In this document: piece after piece, positions 32,936-43,989 of the stretch
Layout: the number at the start of each line of letters is the position of its first letter
Position numbering within the stretch: position 1 is the first letter of the stretch
NCBI GenBank assembly: GCA_973895155.1
Contig: OZ316898.1
Span: forward strand, 3,410,001 to 3,474,000
Source of the DNA: Marsupella aquatica
Lineage: Eukaryota; Marchantiophyta
Direction: 5' to 3'
DNA length: 64,000 nt
The notes under the pieces: model-generated
Seen by the model: the letters and a program-made list of their open reading frames with translations, nothing else
The model's database searches: none
What the model was told of the DNA's origin: nothing
Translations under genes and position numbers: made by a program

Positions 32936-34870
32936 TCACTCATCCTGCTTATCCAACTGTTCTTCACAGGATTCCTTTCCATTATCATGCTTGTGCCTCT
33001 TCATATCTATCTCCAAGTCTGCTGCACTATCGTCTTCTCTAACATGCACATTTCCAGCCGCCACAGCCAATTGCTCACTGGTGGCTCGGATAGGTCGTCC
33101 AGCTCTTGGTTTCGGACCCCAGTTTTCCTCAGGGTTTGGTAAGAAGCGCGCTATACCTGACGCCTGTGCTCTGCTTAATGCAGAATTGACCTTCGAGAAA
33201 TTGGCCTCCAACTTCGGCTCCTTGCTCAGAATGACTGTCCCGGGAGTCACTTCAGTTTGTGCCTTGACAGGATGGGTTTTCACCCAGCACCGCATGATAT
33301 CCCACAAAACCTCCATGGGAGCATCAGTTTTCACGCCAAGAGGATTTGCATGTGAACTAGAAATACGATAACCAGCATTGGCCACAGCAGAGCGATATAG
33401 TGTAGCAGAGGGTGGAGTGCACTTTAGGGTTCCACTCATACTATGGAGATTCAAATACAATGGAACGTCCACCAGCTCCTCCGATACAGCAGTCAGGATA
33501 CTGTGCAGCTTGTCAAAAGCGGGGTAGCGTTTCTTCATTGAAGTTGCTGCAGAAAGTGTGGACTGGATAAAAGCAGGGTCATGAATGGGAGCTGCCCACA
33601 TCGGCCCACCCATGTTGAAGTGCTTCCCACATTGCTTGCAGTCAGGCAAAATCGTGGGCCCAGTTCCGGGCATGTATCTTGCAGTGTTGTTCTTGTAAGC
33701 AATTCGTCCTACCGCTTGGAACTGATATGAATCACAGCCGACACATTGGTAAACGTAAGATAATTTGCTGGGAGTTGCCTTTATCGTTTTGGCGGATGTG
33801 AAGATTCGAACAAACACTCTGACGTAGAAATCCACAGAAAGGGACACCAGAGGCACAATATACCGTTTGTAGCGGTTGGCATGGCTCTCGATGCACGAAA
33901 GAAGGATCCTCAGGGCCATTTCATGACAATATTTCCCTCTCAATGGATATGAACCATATTTCGAGTAGCAAACCTCCCCATTGTTGCCACAAAGCACTGC
34001 CATGTCGGTTGCAGTACAAAGAAGCAGACCCCCATCTGCAATTGTTTGCACTGCTGAATCGAGAAATATGGAAGGAGACCCGTATGGGTCGAGATCCACC
34101 ACATCAAATTCCTTCTCGTGTGTCAGCATGAAGACCCTCGCATCGACATGCTTCGCCTCCACTTTCTGGGCTGCAGTTGGGCCATTCAATCTAATGTTCC
34201 GTTCACAGGCCTCAAACGCCATTCTGTCATTATCGGTTGCAACCACTGACCCCACGGCGTCTATCTCCTTGGCATACCGCAGTGCACGGAGTCCTGATGC
34301 TGCAAGTGCCTCAAGGACGCGTAATGGCTTGACAGAAGAGGAAGGAGCAGCAGCAGAAAAAGAAGGGGAAGTAGAAGAATTTTCTGCAGCTGCTCCAGAT
34401 GGACCAGATGGACCTTCTTCAGCAGCGCCCGCAGCTCCACCAGGAGATTCAGTTGCCCTAGATTCTCCGGTCTGATGAGGCTCCCTCAGTGTCTTAACAT
34501 TGTTGTTGGATTTCTTTGCAGCGGCTTCAGCAGTGTATTCCTCCTCTCGTTTGGCAGCAAACGCTCGGATGACAGCAATGGATATATCCCGGTTGACAAT
34601 CTGCGCCTTGTTGTAGAAGACATCGTTTCCCCGGAGCAATATGTCCGCTTCCCCCTCGCGAAGTATTGAATAATGCCCATTGGCGGGGTCAGCTAATCCT
34701 CCTGACCCATTTGTTGTGGGAGAGCTGTGATCCCCCTCCTTCTTGCCTTTCTTCTTCTGTGGTTCCGTCATGAAGTCCACTTTGGACGACAGTCTTGCCG
34801 CTGTTACTGCTGCTGCTGTTGTAGGAAAGCGTTTTCCACCAGCAAAGGCGTGGCGACCTTTGCTCAACAT
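32936..34870 (-). CDS. TRM1: tRNA (guanine(26)-N2)-dimethyltransferase
   Basis: Intronless gene for 644 residues. TRM1 methylates guanine 26 of tRNA using S-adenosylmethionine. The fold is shown by NDVFYNKAQIVNRDISIAVI (82-101), motif I LRVLEALAASGLRALRYAKE (183-202), ATDNDR (211-216) and the catalytic-loop sequence DLDPYGSP (259-266). CVGC (376-379) with CKQC (411-414) forms the TRM1 zinc site. A Lys-rich, Ser-containing C terminus follows. Residues 114-180 are a low-complexity Ala/Ser/Gly/Glu insertion not needed for the fold. The frame is open to 34993, but the first ATG is 34868-34870. Its leader, MLSKGRHAFAGGKRFPTT, resembles a mitochondrial presequence; the ATG at residue 34 would give a non-targeted form, so dual targeting by alternative starts is plausible. 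Confidence 0.95.
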   Translation of the reverse strand: MLSKGRHAFAGGKRFPTTAAAVTAARLSSKVDFMTEPQKKKGKKEGDHSSPTTNGSGGLADPANGHYSILREGEADILLRGNDVFYNKAQIVNRDISIAVIRAFAAKREEEYTAEAAAKKSNNNVKTLREPHQTGESRATESPGGAAGAAEEGPSGPSGAAAENSSTSPSFSAAAPSSSVKPLRVLEALAASGLRALRYAKEIDAVGSVVATDNDRMAFEACERNIRLNGPTAAQKVEAKHVDARVFMLTHEKEFDVVDLDPYGSPSIFLDSAVQTIADGGLLLCTATDMAVLCGNNGEVCYSKYGSYPLRGKYCHEMALRILLSCIESHANRYKRYIVPLVSLSVDFYVRVFVRIFTSAKTIKATPSKLSYVYQCVGCDSYQFQAVGRIAYKNNTARYMPGTGPTILPDCKQCGKHFNMGGPMWAAPIHDPAFIQSTLSAATSMKKRYPAFDKLHSILTAVSEELVDVPLYLNLHSMSGTLKCTPPSATLYRSAVANAGYRISSSHANPLGVKTDAPMEVLWDIMRCWVKTHPVKAQTEVTPGTVILSKEPKLEANFSKVNSALSRAQASGIARFLPNPEENWGPKPRAGRPIRATSEQLAVAAGNVHVREDDSAADLEIDMKRHKHDNGKESCEEQLDKQDE

Positions 34871-35137
34871 TCTCCGCCGGGTCTCGCCTTTCTCGACATC
34901 CTCCTTCTCAATCTTCACTCCTTTTGCCTCTCTTCTGAACAGAGTCTTTGATTTCTGTGGCTTCGCTCTCGCTTCAACCTTAAACCCTAACAAGACGGCG
35001 GAGCTTCAAAGCGCAATAGCGTCTTCAATCAAAATCCAATTCCTCAGAGCTTTCTAAAAAATGTGCGCACAATGTGAAGGCGATGGAGTTCTCACTCTGT
35101 GCCTTGCTGACTTCAGACCGTGATGGAGAGATTGTGA

Positions 35138-35347
35138 GTGCTTCTCTGGGTGGTCTTTCTCACTCTCCCCGGAATTGTAAAAGCTATCGCAGATAACGAG
35201 TTCAAGGTTCCAAAGAAAGTCCTCGAGGCTCCCAATGAACCAGAGGTTGTCCAAACTCCGAAAGAGGCAGAGCCCGAGACTCCAGCAGCTGAAACCCCCG
35301 CAACAACAGAGGCTCCCAAAGTTGAGACTATTCTTCGTAGGGCCCAG
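35138..35347 (+). CDS. Possible exon of a Pro/Glu/Thr-rich secreted protein
   Basis: An open segment encodes a hydrophobic stretch (LLWVVFLTLPGIVKAIA), then a Pro/Glu/Thr/Ala-rich region (PKEAEPETPAAETPATTEAP), and reaches ILRRAQ at a potential splice donor (CAG|GTACTC). It lacks an ATG in frame, so a start exon would be needed. It is divergent from TRM1 and only about 270 bases from its ATG. Unrecognised; it might be a broken gene interrupted by the retroelement fragment that follows. Confidence 0.3.
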
Positions 35348-35544
35348 GTACTCGGTTTTAGGGCCTTTAAGTTTAAGGCCCACTGTCCCCAAACCAAAAC
35401 GTGGTGGATCCAGGTTCTTAAAATAAACCAAAAATGTGATCAAAATAGTAAAAAAGTGTTCTACTTTGTCCACTAAACCAAAAAAGTGTTCTCTTTTGTC
35501 CTCCCCAAACCTGGTGGAGAGTGGTGGTTTTAGACACATTCCCC

Positions 35545-36290
35545 TCAATGAACTCCTATGTTGTTTACTCTTGAGCTCTATCAGGCTTTTCAGTTTACAG
35601 CCAGTTTTAGGGTCTCTAGCCAGATTCCCTTCGTGACCCTCCTATGAGTTTTACTCTTGAACTCTACCAGGCTTTTCAGTTTACAGTTGGTTTAGGGTCT
35701 CTAGCCAGATTCCCTTCCGTGACCCTCCTATGAGTTTTACTCTTGAACTCTACCAGGCTTTTCAGTTTACAGTTGGTTTAAGGATCTCTTTAAGGATCTC
35801 TAGGCAGATTCTCCTCCGTGACCCTCCTATGCAATTTACTCATTAGCTCTACCAGGCTTTTCAATTTACCACCCAATAGGGTTTTTTGTTTGTTGTTTGC
35901 TTCTTAGTTTTTTGGTTTTGTTGGGTTACTCCTTGACTTGGTGGGCCTCTTTGGTCTTGCTGGGGTCTTTTCCTTCCCTTTCTTGTCCCCTGTTGTCCCA
36001 ATTTATTGGGTTTGGGCTTCTTGGCTCTTTCAGTCTTCCTGCAATTTCCACTTGGCATCCCCATTTATTGGGTTTTCAGTTACTCTGTATGGCCTTAGTT
36101 GTTTTATTGTTGTTGGGATTCTTGGGCTTCTTGGGCTTCTTGGCTCTTTGGTCTTCCTGAGTGTCCCCCTTGTTGTCCTCATTTTGGGGTTTGGGCTTCT
36201 TGCCTCTTTAGTCTTCCTAAGTTTTCCATTTGTCATCCCCCTTTATTGGGTTTCTGGTCTTTGGGATCTTGTCTCCAGGTATGGCACTTT
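35545..36290 (+). mobile_element. Fragment of a non-LTR retroelement 3' end
   Basis: The conceptual frame SSQIPFRDPPMSFTLELYQA matches the last residues of the retroelement protein at 52136-53077 (minus strand there: SSRIPLLDPPMQFTTELYQA). The following DNA matches that element's 3' untranslated part (TTATTGGGTTTCTGG..TTTGGGATCTTGTCTCC). It is therefore the 3' end of the same family in the opposite orientation. The coding tail is present in four tandem copies, and the 3' part also contains internal repeats of about 60-115 bases with GGGCTTCTTGGCTCTTT. Confidence 0.8.
35553..35875 (+). repeat. Tandem array of the retroelement coding tail
   Basis: Four units start with CCTATG at 35555, 35641, 35727 and 35826, so the period is 86, 86 and 99 bases. 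Each carries GAACTCTACCAGGCTTTTCA or a close variant. The longer last spacing contains a duplicated AAGGATCTCT. Confidence 0.9.
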
Positions 36291-37221
36291 CTGTTCTGTT
36301 ACAATGTTATGCAAAGACATACCTCATAAGGTTACATAATTACCCCTACCCAGTAGTAGGATCCCTGTCTGTTAGTACTATACCTCCTTATTTATATGTT
36401 CAGTATTTCACACTCCATGCCCAGTTTGTTGTTTTTCTGTCAGTCATCAAACACAAAAAAAAATTCCAATACAATATATATGTAGTGTTTTGTTTTGTTT
36501 TGTTTTTTTCAATGAAAACGGGGGAGCTATATAAAAGCGAAAGACGTGAAATTCACATGGAGATTTTTGTAGAAGTATCTCAGGACAAGCCTTACCATGG
36601 ATACAGAAATTGATAGTCTTTACGATACTGAAACCTTACGAATTGGAAGGGAGGGGGGGATTAGTCTGTCACCTCAGCAAAATGGGGTGGTTCCAGCATT
36701 TAACAATCTAATATATATATATATATATCTTCCTACATTGCTTTTGGCGTACCTTATCGTCTTGCAATAACGAGTATTTGAAGTTTTCCTGAAGTTGGAA
36801 GAAGAAGATCAAAGAAGAACTTGGTCACCGATTTGTGCAGTCATTCAGTTCCAAAAACAATTCAACAAATGCTTTACATATGTCAGGTTAAAGATAATCA
36901 CCAGCAAGACGAGTTTCACTTTTTGAAATTGTCTAAATATTGAACAGCAAACCGAACGTTGTTTCGGTGAGCGCACATACGAAGAATCCTTAGAACTCGT
37001 TGTCGTAGGGTGCAAGGATTGGTTCTGAACAATGACCCCTGTAGAAACTGTAGATTGTCCATCTTGTGTAGACCTGCAACATTAGAAGACATTATAGCCA
37101 ATACCCCTGTTTCATGCACAGGGGTATTTTTCTACCCACGTGTAATTCCCACAACAGGGTTTTGGAATTCTTGAAAATGAAATTATAATACAATATGGCC
37201 TCTTGAGGAGAAAAATCCGTC
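36291..37221. other. Intergenic with a TA microsatellite
   Basis: No gene is recognised. An (AT)n run sits at about 36710-36728. The part nearest RCE1 is probably that gene's 3' untranslated region. Confidence 0.5.
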
Positions 37222-39982
37222 CTACACAGAAATTCCAGTGCGACGAGACATTCCAGTTGCCTCTTCGTGTGATCTCCATTTACAATAGCCGAGCCAGCAA
37301 CTACAGTCTCTTGTGATGGGATTCTCGTTGTAAAAGGAAGGGTCTGTCAGTGGTCCGAGCAGAGAAAAAAAGCCAATCACACCAACAAGATAAGCCAAGA
37401 TAACACCTGCAAGATAGATCACCAATATCATGAGCAATCTCCCTTTACCTTATATATGCTTTTCCCAATTGCTTTGAAAGTCGAATTTAGAAAAAGAAAA
37501 AGAAAAACTTAAGCCATATATATATATATAACAAGGTATAAAAGGCAACACTTCTAGACTCACTTCGGCAATGTGGCGATGATAATGCCGCACCAATATC
37601 TGGGAGACCCATAGTGTTGCAAAACATGTGGGCCACCAAAGGAGCAATCAAATTTCCTGTCACAGGTTTAGTGCCCCAAGGTGGTCAGAACTAATCCAAC
37701 TAACGTAAACTAGGATCAATAACTTCGCCTCTGACGACAACCAGCACTTGTCACTCCAAGTCGCAGAAGAGACAGTGCTAAGGTGTCCATTTTACCTGTT
37801 CGGAGATATAGAAAAGTTGCGTACCATCCAAATATCGAAGTGTAGCCAAGCTGCAATCCTGCATTTTAAAAACGAGCATTCAGGAATGGCAAGTTGTAAC
37901 CATAGCAAAAGCAAGATAATCAAAACTTCCACATCGTGATATTGATCAATCCGTTTAGCCATGGAGAACAGCCTTCGGTAATATACAGATCGCAATTGCT
38001 GATGAATTCTCCATAGCGAAGGGAAAAAGGTTTGGGATCAAAGGTCACATTTCGCTCGGACCGTAAAGTTCATACTCGCGTATGATTTGGCGTTTAGGGT
38101 TTATCTTCCTCAAATATAGCAGTTTTCAAACAAGTGTTTTCAAACTTTCCCCTTCGAATCAAGATGAGAACGCGAAGGAGCTTGATTTGCTGACACGCAC
38201 AGCAATAGCAATTGATCCGAGAAAACCAAAAGTGAGGGAAGGGTATGGACGAGTTACCAACAATACAAGCAGCTTTGGAGATAGCATGCCTCTGTTTGTG
38301 AATCAAGTCCCAGAAGTGATGTATGTGGGCTGCAAAAATGGTCCGTTTCTTTCATTAGTATACTTGATTTCAGATTTCAAGTAATCGTTTCTCGTCAGAC
38401 GCCTGCATGAATGAGTAATACTCGCTTCTAGTCCTACAACTGCACAATCGAGTAAGTAACACTCACTCTGCCTGCACCAGTGCCGTCCCTGAGTAGGTCC
38501 TTTCCAAGGTTACAAATTTGCAGTCAAAGACAGGAGGATGACCTAAACTATCATGCAATACCCTGCAAGACACTACTGACAGAACAACCCTGGGTCATCC
38601 CTTACTGGCACCTCTCTCCCTACGTACAGTAAAAATAACACATCCATTAATTGAATTTCATGACTTTGAAGCATTCAAGTTCCAGATAAGGTCGGCAAAT
38701 ATGACCTAAAGCAAAGAACATTGGACAGATGAAGACAATTGCAGATGGCGAGAAGCCACCACACAAAAGCACAGGAACCATGCACACCCTGAATACTAAT
38801 TCTTCGGACAAAGGTGCCTGTCACACATAACAATGGGCACTTCCATTTGTGAAACTCCTTTCTGAACACATACAAAGGTATGCTCACCACTGATGTGAGG
38901 CACCTTGGGTGCGACCACAGAAGGCTTACAGAAAACGTCAGACATACAAACAAGGGCTCAGACCACACCATCTTTAAGTCAAAAAATCGAGGGCAGGATG
39001 TACCACGAGGAAGGTGCGCCACCAGAAAACATCCGAGGCTAACATTTTTCCGTGGTACACCATTGCTGACCATAAGTGTTTAATCAGAAGGCTCGGTTGC
39101 CCTGATATCTTAATATCATCCATACACCATGAGACAAATCTAAGCAGATCCAGGATGAGGGGGCCAAGATAAAGTATAGAAGTCAACAGAATGGACATTC
39201 CAGCCACCTGCCACTGTAGAAGTATGAACATCATGTCAGTTTAATTGGTCGTTCCAAACCAATGCATAGACTTGGAAATGAAAAGAACATCTACAGATTC
39301 AAAAGACACAGATGCGTCAACAAAGACATCCTGGGATACAGTGGGAAATTCAGAATACCGGAAACAGTGAAAACTTGATAACCTTACCAGACGCGAGGTG
39401 TTCAATCCAAACATCTTAAGTAAAGCGACATAGTCCGAGTCCCACCGTACGTCAATCTTAAAAAATCACACAATCATGATGTTAGTTAAGGGTGAAATCT
39501 CTTTTATGTGAGCATTTTCCGGTGGCAACACCTAGGATGTATTTCAGGATAAACGCAGAGTTACATGCTGAGAGAATCATTTCCCTCCTAAGTATTACTT
39601 AGTGCTCCTTCTAAAGTAACGGTAATAACGAAACCCCTTTAGAGCTGTATAAGAATCATTCAGTAATGGAATGCTGACATGGATCTGGATTTCAAATTAT
39701 CTATCACAAGAGATTGCGAGGAGGGAAGGAAAACAGCATCCTTACAGGCAGAATCATGAGGCAGATGAACGGAGCTAAGACAGAAGCCACCACAGAACAT
39801 GCAAATCTTCGGAGCATGTGCTCTTGAGCGGACTTGGGCTGCGGCAGGCAGAATCCTGGTGCGTACAATAGGGCCACGTAGCCAAAACCCATGAATATGC
39901 AAGCTCCTGTCGCTTTACCCTTGTTCTTGAGCACCTCCATGGACACAGAATGACTGACGTTGCTACTCTTAATCACATCCAT
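37222..39982 (-). CDS. RCE1: CAAX prenyl protease 2 (RCE1)
   Basis: Eight exons with GT-AG introns: 39746-39982, 39388-39456, 39004-39207, 38706-38817, 38258-38329, 37796-37858, 37564-37656 and 37222-37406, giving 344 residues. RCE1 is an ER-membrane endopeptidase that removes the last three residues of prenylated CAAX proteins. Visible landmarks are the N-terminal membrane segments ([20 protein letters not shown]), [16 protein letters not shown] and the catalytic EExxxR in [10 protein letters not shown] (Glu175, Glu176, Arg180). HIHHF follows (His209-His212), then [20 protein letters not shown] and HMFCN (His262, Asn266). The plant-type end is [14 protein letters not shown]. The C terminus extends about 20 residues past the Arabidopsis end point. 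All exon phases agree. The donor of exon 4 (GTCATA) is weak. Confidence 0.93.
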
Positions 39983-40540
39983 TGTCTCTCCAGAGTCTTA
40001 AAACTTAGGATAGTAGCTTGACTATATTATGGACTTCACTTCGTTGCTATAGTATGCTTGCCGCCAAAGTTTCCACGGACATCGTTGTAGTCACTTGAGC
40101 CCAACAAAACTGAACCTCCTGTAGCACAGTTAAATATTCAAAACGTTAGCGATTCTCACACTATCGTCTTCTTCAATCGCTTTTTAGCTTTTCGACAGAT
40201 CAAACTGCTGCGATTAGAACCGTTTTCAGCGCAATTCAAGGCGGCTTGCTTACAATTGGAGTGCAATGAGAATGAGGGGAAACACTGGGTCGACACTCTT
40301 AAAGATACCTCAAGAGTGGTGATGGGCTCCTTTACACACTAGAGATCCTCGTTGCCTCCTACAGTAAAAGCGGACTAAACTAAGCCATGACTAAAGCCAA
40401 TAGACACTGTTTCAATACTTTACTGGTTACGGAAGGCGGTTGCTGAGGTTGCTCAGTATGTTGTTTGCACTGGACCAGCAAAAGAAAATCAACCCACGAA
40501 TGACAAAAACGATCTGTATGGTTTGGGTTCAGGGAAGGTC
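39983..40540. other. Upstream region of RCE1
   Basis: Likely promoter and 5' leader of RCE1. No other gene is seen. Confidence 0.4.
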
Positions 40541-41290
40541 CTAGACGATCTAATCATCGAATGTTGCAAAGCATAATTCGGCCTTCGCGGATGCAATTCT
40601 ACCTGGAACGACTCCAAGGCTTGTGCACATTCTGGCGGGGTCCATCGTTATACGCTATGCCATAAGAACAACGGGAGAACTAAGCTGTGGATAGGGATGC
40701 AGGGAAATTTTCTACTAAGAACCAATGTGAATTAGTATACAAGAAGTAAACGGACAGCTTCCAATAAGTTTGAAACTTCACAAGCTGAGCAGGCAAAAAA
40801 CCCAGCTTAATCTAGTTGTTCTAACAAGTTTCGACACCAGCTGATCATAAAATGTTGCAAAGAATTAATTCGTCCTTCGCGGATTGTTTTTTCAGCTTCT
40901 CTAAACCCTAAACCCTTCTCCACACCCTGTCTAGCTCATGCTACAACAAACGGAACCTCGCAACGGAAGAAATGCGTTGTGGAATACGGATGCAGGGACA
41001 CATGTTCAAATAAACCCCATGTGAATCACTCGACAAGAGTACACCGGCAGATTCGAGTACAATTAAGACTTCAAGCACAGTACACAGAATTAGCTTAATT
41101 TAGTTCTTCTCAGAATTTCGAAACAATGAGATCATCAAATGTTGATTCCTTCCTCGCAGATGTTATTCCGGCTTGAATGACTCAATATATTGAGCACGTT
41201 CTCTCCTGATAATTCTTACAATATCACAACCGCTCGACAGGAGACACGCGCTGTGAAATAGGGAGTCAGAGAAAACTTCAAAATACAAGG
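40540..41290. repeat. Diverged tandem repeat, period about 280-300 bp
   Basis: Three degenerate copies are recognisable from ordered words. ATCATCGAATGTTGCAAAG / ATCATAAAATGTTGCAAAG / ATCATCAAATGTTG is followed by CCTTCGCGGAT or CCTCGCAGAT. Each then has GTGGATAGGGATGCAGGGA or a variant, and GTGAAT(T/C)A. Positions of the first word are near 40553, 40847 and 41131. Confidence 0.7.
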
Positions 41291-41511
41291 CGCTTGAAAT
41301 CAAACAACAGGAGCTACATTACCCAGATAGATTCCAGAGCAGGTGAGGAAAAATCCTATCTCCAGAGGTGGACACCCGAACCGTTACCACGGTGGCGAAA
41401 CTTAGCTTCCCAGACAGCCATGGCATCTCAAGACATTTTAACAGCCATCACGGCTAGAAAGGTTTATGAGAGAGATGGAAGAGTCTCCAGAAGTCCTCAA
41501 ATCAAGGCAGA

Positions 41512-41625
41512 GGAATGCTCATGCTCGCCTCAAGTCCTCAACTGTAAGAAACCCCACCGACAGAACTACGCGGAGGAATGCTCATGCTCGCCTCCACTGT
41601 AGAAAACCCACCGACAGAACTATGG
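41512..41625. repeat. Tandem duplication, unit about 66 bp
   Basis: GAGGAATGCTCATGCTCGCC followed by CCACCGACAGAACTA occurs twice head to tail, the second copy shorter by a few bases. Confidence 0.85.
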
Positions 41626-41629
41626 CGAC

Positions 41630-42060
41630 GTATGCAGTTTAGAAATGCGATAGTGCATCCCAAGAGCACAGACTGCTTTGACCCTCCTCTCCACGAAAAC
41701 TTAATATTTTTTCCTTTTCAACTTACTAGCTTATAGTACCCTCTTCCCTCAAACACAACACCACACAAAACCACACCATGGTTTTCTATTCAAAGAGTGA
41801 GCCATGGGGCTATATATTCAAACTAGCCCTATGCCGTGCCTTGCCCTGTGCAAGAGGGCCGGCCCATAGGGAGTCGGGCCAGTGCATTTATGGGGCAACG
41901 GGAAACACATATGTGACAAGGGTGCACATTTACTCCATCAATGGTCAAGGAAAACAATTAATTGAATCCAACGGCTACTGATCTTTCCCGCCCAAGAGCT
42001 TTTTTGCATTGGGACTAAGGACAAAAAAGGCGAGATCACTTATTATAGTTATAGATAGTG
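41630..42060. other. Intergenic; no gene recognised
   Basis: A stretch at about 41965-42055 (CCAACGGCTACTGATCTTTCC...TTATTATAGTTATAGATA) has a diverged direct copy at 43695-43795 (TCCAATGGCCAC..TCAATCCCGCC...TATTATAGTGGTAGATA). The two could be ends of one element about 1.8 kb long. Confidence 0.4.
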
Positions 42061-42069
42061 CGCCCTGGG

Positions 42070-42440
42070 AGTTGCATTTGAATTTTGATTTAATTTTTTG
42101 AATTTGCAGGGTGTTGTGTTCAAAAGTCAAATAGCGTGCCATGGGCATTGCATTTGAATTTTGACTGTGTGTTTCATTTTTTGTACTTGCAGGGTGTTGC
42201 ATTCAAAAAATGGAAGTTTTATTCAAATATTTGCTTTGTGTATCAATATTGACATCTACTGTACCATTATGATATCGTATCCTGTCATTTCTGGAATCCT
42301 GTTGACTGTGTGTTTCATTTTTTGTACTTGCAGGGCGCTGCATTCAAAAAATGGGCTTTGTATTCAAATATTTGCTTTGTGTTTCAATATTTGGCATCTA
42401 CCATTATAATATGGTATCCCACCATTTGTGGAATCCCGTC
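42070..42440. repeat. Tandem repeat, period about 140 bp
   Basis: GACTGTGTGTTTCATTTTTT followed by GTACTTGCAGGG, GCATTCAAAAAATGG and TTCAAATATTTGCTTTGTG occurs at about 42162 and again at 42302. A third, partial copy lies before them (TTGAATTTGCAGGGTGTTGTGTTCAAAA). Confidence 0.85.
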
Positions 42441-43095
42441 CATTTCTGGAGAATAGTGTGCTTACAAAAATGAAAAAGGTGGGATGTCTTTATAGCCATT
42501 AGATATATCAAGTAAATAATTAAGATCTTTCAATTCATAAAAGCAATATTAAAGGTGAACATAGGCAATAAAGGGAAAGGTTCAGGAACTCACACCAATG
42601 AGAGGGAAAGCGCACCAGTTCAAAATCCGTGACAAAGATATGTACAGGAATATTAACTAAAATGGGTGGACAAAGAAAAAATTGTACAATGATCCAAAAC
42701 AAACCAAAAAAATGTACAGTAATCCAAAGTGTGGGACATGATTCAAAGTTCCCTTTCTCTATATATCACACAGTTCCCAAGGGCAAAAAACTCCAAAAGG
42801 GGAGACATGATCCAATGGCAAAGCAACCCAATGAAGGGAAGGAAAAGAGGGGAAATGGTTCCAAGAAAAACAAGCCAAGGGGTCCCTCGGGGTTTCACTT
42901 CCACAAAAATGGTACATCATGTGTGACTAATGATAGGGTAGTTTGATTGCTTCTAAAGTAAAACTTAAGAATTTTCTAAAAGAACAATAGGGTCTCTTAA
43001 ATCCAATTTTGAGACTTATAAGTAAATTAGCATATTTTAAATCATTTTTTGGAATATTAGAATATTCCAACTGTATATGAGTCAATAAATTTAAT
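42441..43095. other. AT-rich intergenic DNA
   Basis: No gene is recognised. Words such as GTACA(A/G)T(G/A)ATCCAAA recur near 42687-42730. Small frames are of low complexity. Confidence 0.4.
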
Positions 43096-43099
43096 TTCT

Positions 43100-43440
43100 T
43101 ACATTTTAGAGGGTCTAAAGCCTAAAAACATTGTAGGTGATGGAGAGGCTTCTATATAGTGAGACCCCAACCAAAAGCCAAGGAAGGAACAAAGACCAAA
43201 AAGTAGCCTATAGAGGAGTGTGAAGGCTAACACCCTACTGAGCAGAGAACTGAAAAGCCTGGTAGAGCTCCAGAGTAAACTGCATAGGAAGGTCACAAAG
43301 TGGAACCTGTTGTGAGACCCTGAAACCAATTGCCTCAACCCTACAAAGGAGGGTGAAAGCCTGGGCCCACTGAAGAGCCACAGCCACTGCCAAAAAAAGG
43401 CAATGAGGACAGAAATAGGGAAAAATGCCTCCTCTGAGCA
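43100..43440 (-). mobile_element. Second retroelement 3'-end fragment
   Basis: On the minus strand this encodes VALQWAQAFTLLCRVEAIGF and PMQFTLELYQAFQF up to a stop near 43235. These align with IALQRAQAFTILRRGKAVGV and PMQFTTELYQALHF at the C terminus of the retroelement at 51.9-55.9 kb. Only the last 55 or so codons and part of the 3' untranslated region remain. Confidence 0.8.
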
Positions 43441-43989
43441 ATCATGTATGGTTATGGATTTTTTATAATAATTATTTAACTAATTAATTGTCTCTGAATG
43501 GGTTTTAAATTCTGAAAGCTGGTGGGGAGGTGTATCCAATATGTTAAATATCTGCTCTTTTCTAATGTATGTTTGAAGACAACACACCAAAAACTGTGAA
43601 TTATGTGCCCACATGAGTACACAGCGCGGTGAGCAAGGGGTGAAGCAAGACTTGCCCTGATTTTCCTGATCAAATGTCAGGAAAATGTGATGTCATGATC
43701 CAATGGCCACAAATCAATCCCGCCAAATTTGATTTTGTAATGGGATGAAGGACTAAAATGAGCGGAATAAGGTATTATAGTGGTAGATACCACAACTATT
43801 TTCTCTAGGTTTCTTAGCTTACTTTAAAAAACCATGTCTACAATCAAAATCAATGCTTTACTTCAAAATACGTAGAATATTCCTAAAATAGGCATTTCCC
43901 AAGTTTAGAGACCACCTCTGAGCTTATGACTCTTCCCATGGAAGTTAGCATCTTTTCATTGTACCACTAGCTCAATACCAGTGCGTTGC

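Noticed and set aside
38675-39073. Minus-strand 132-codon frame inside RCE1
   Set aside because: It runs in another frame across an exon, an intron and the next exon; the spliced RCE1 model explains both exons.
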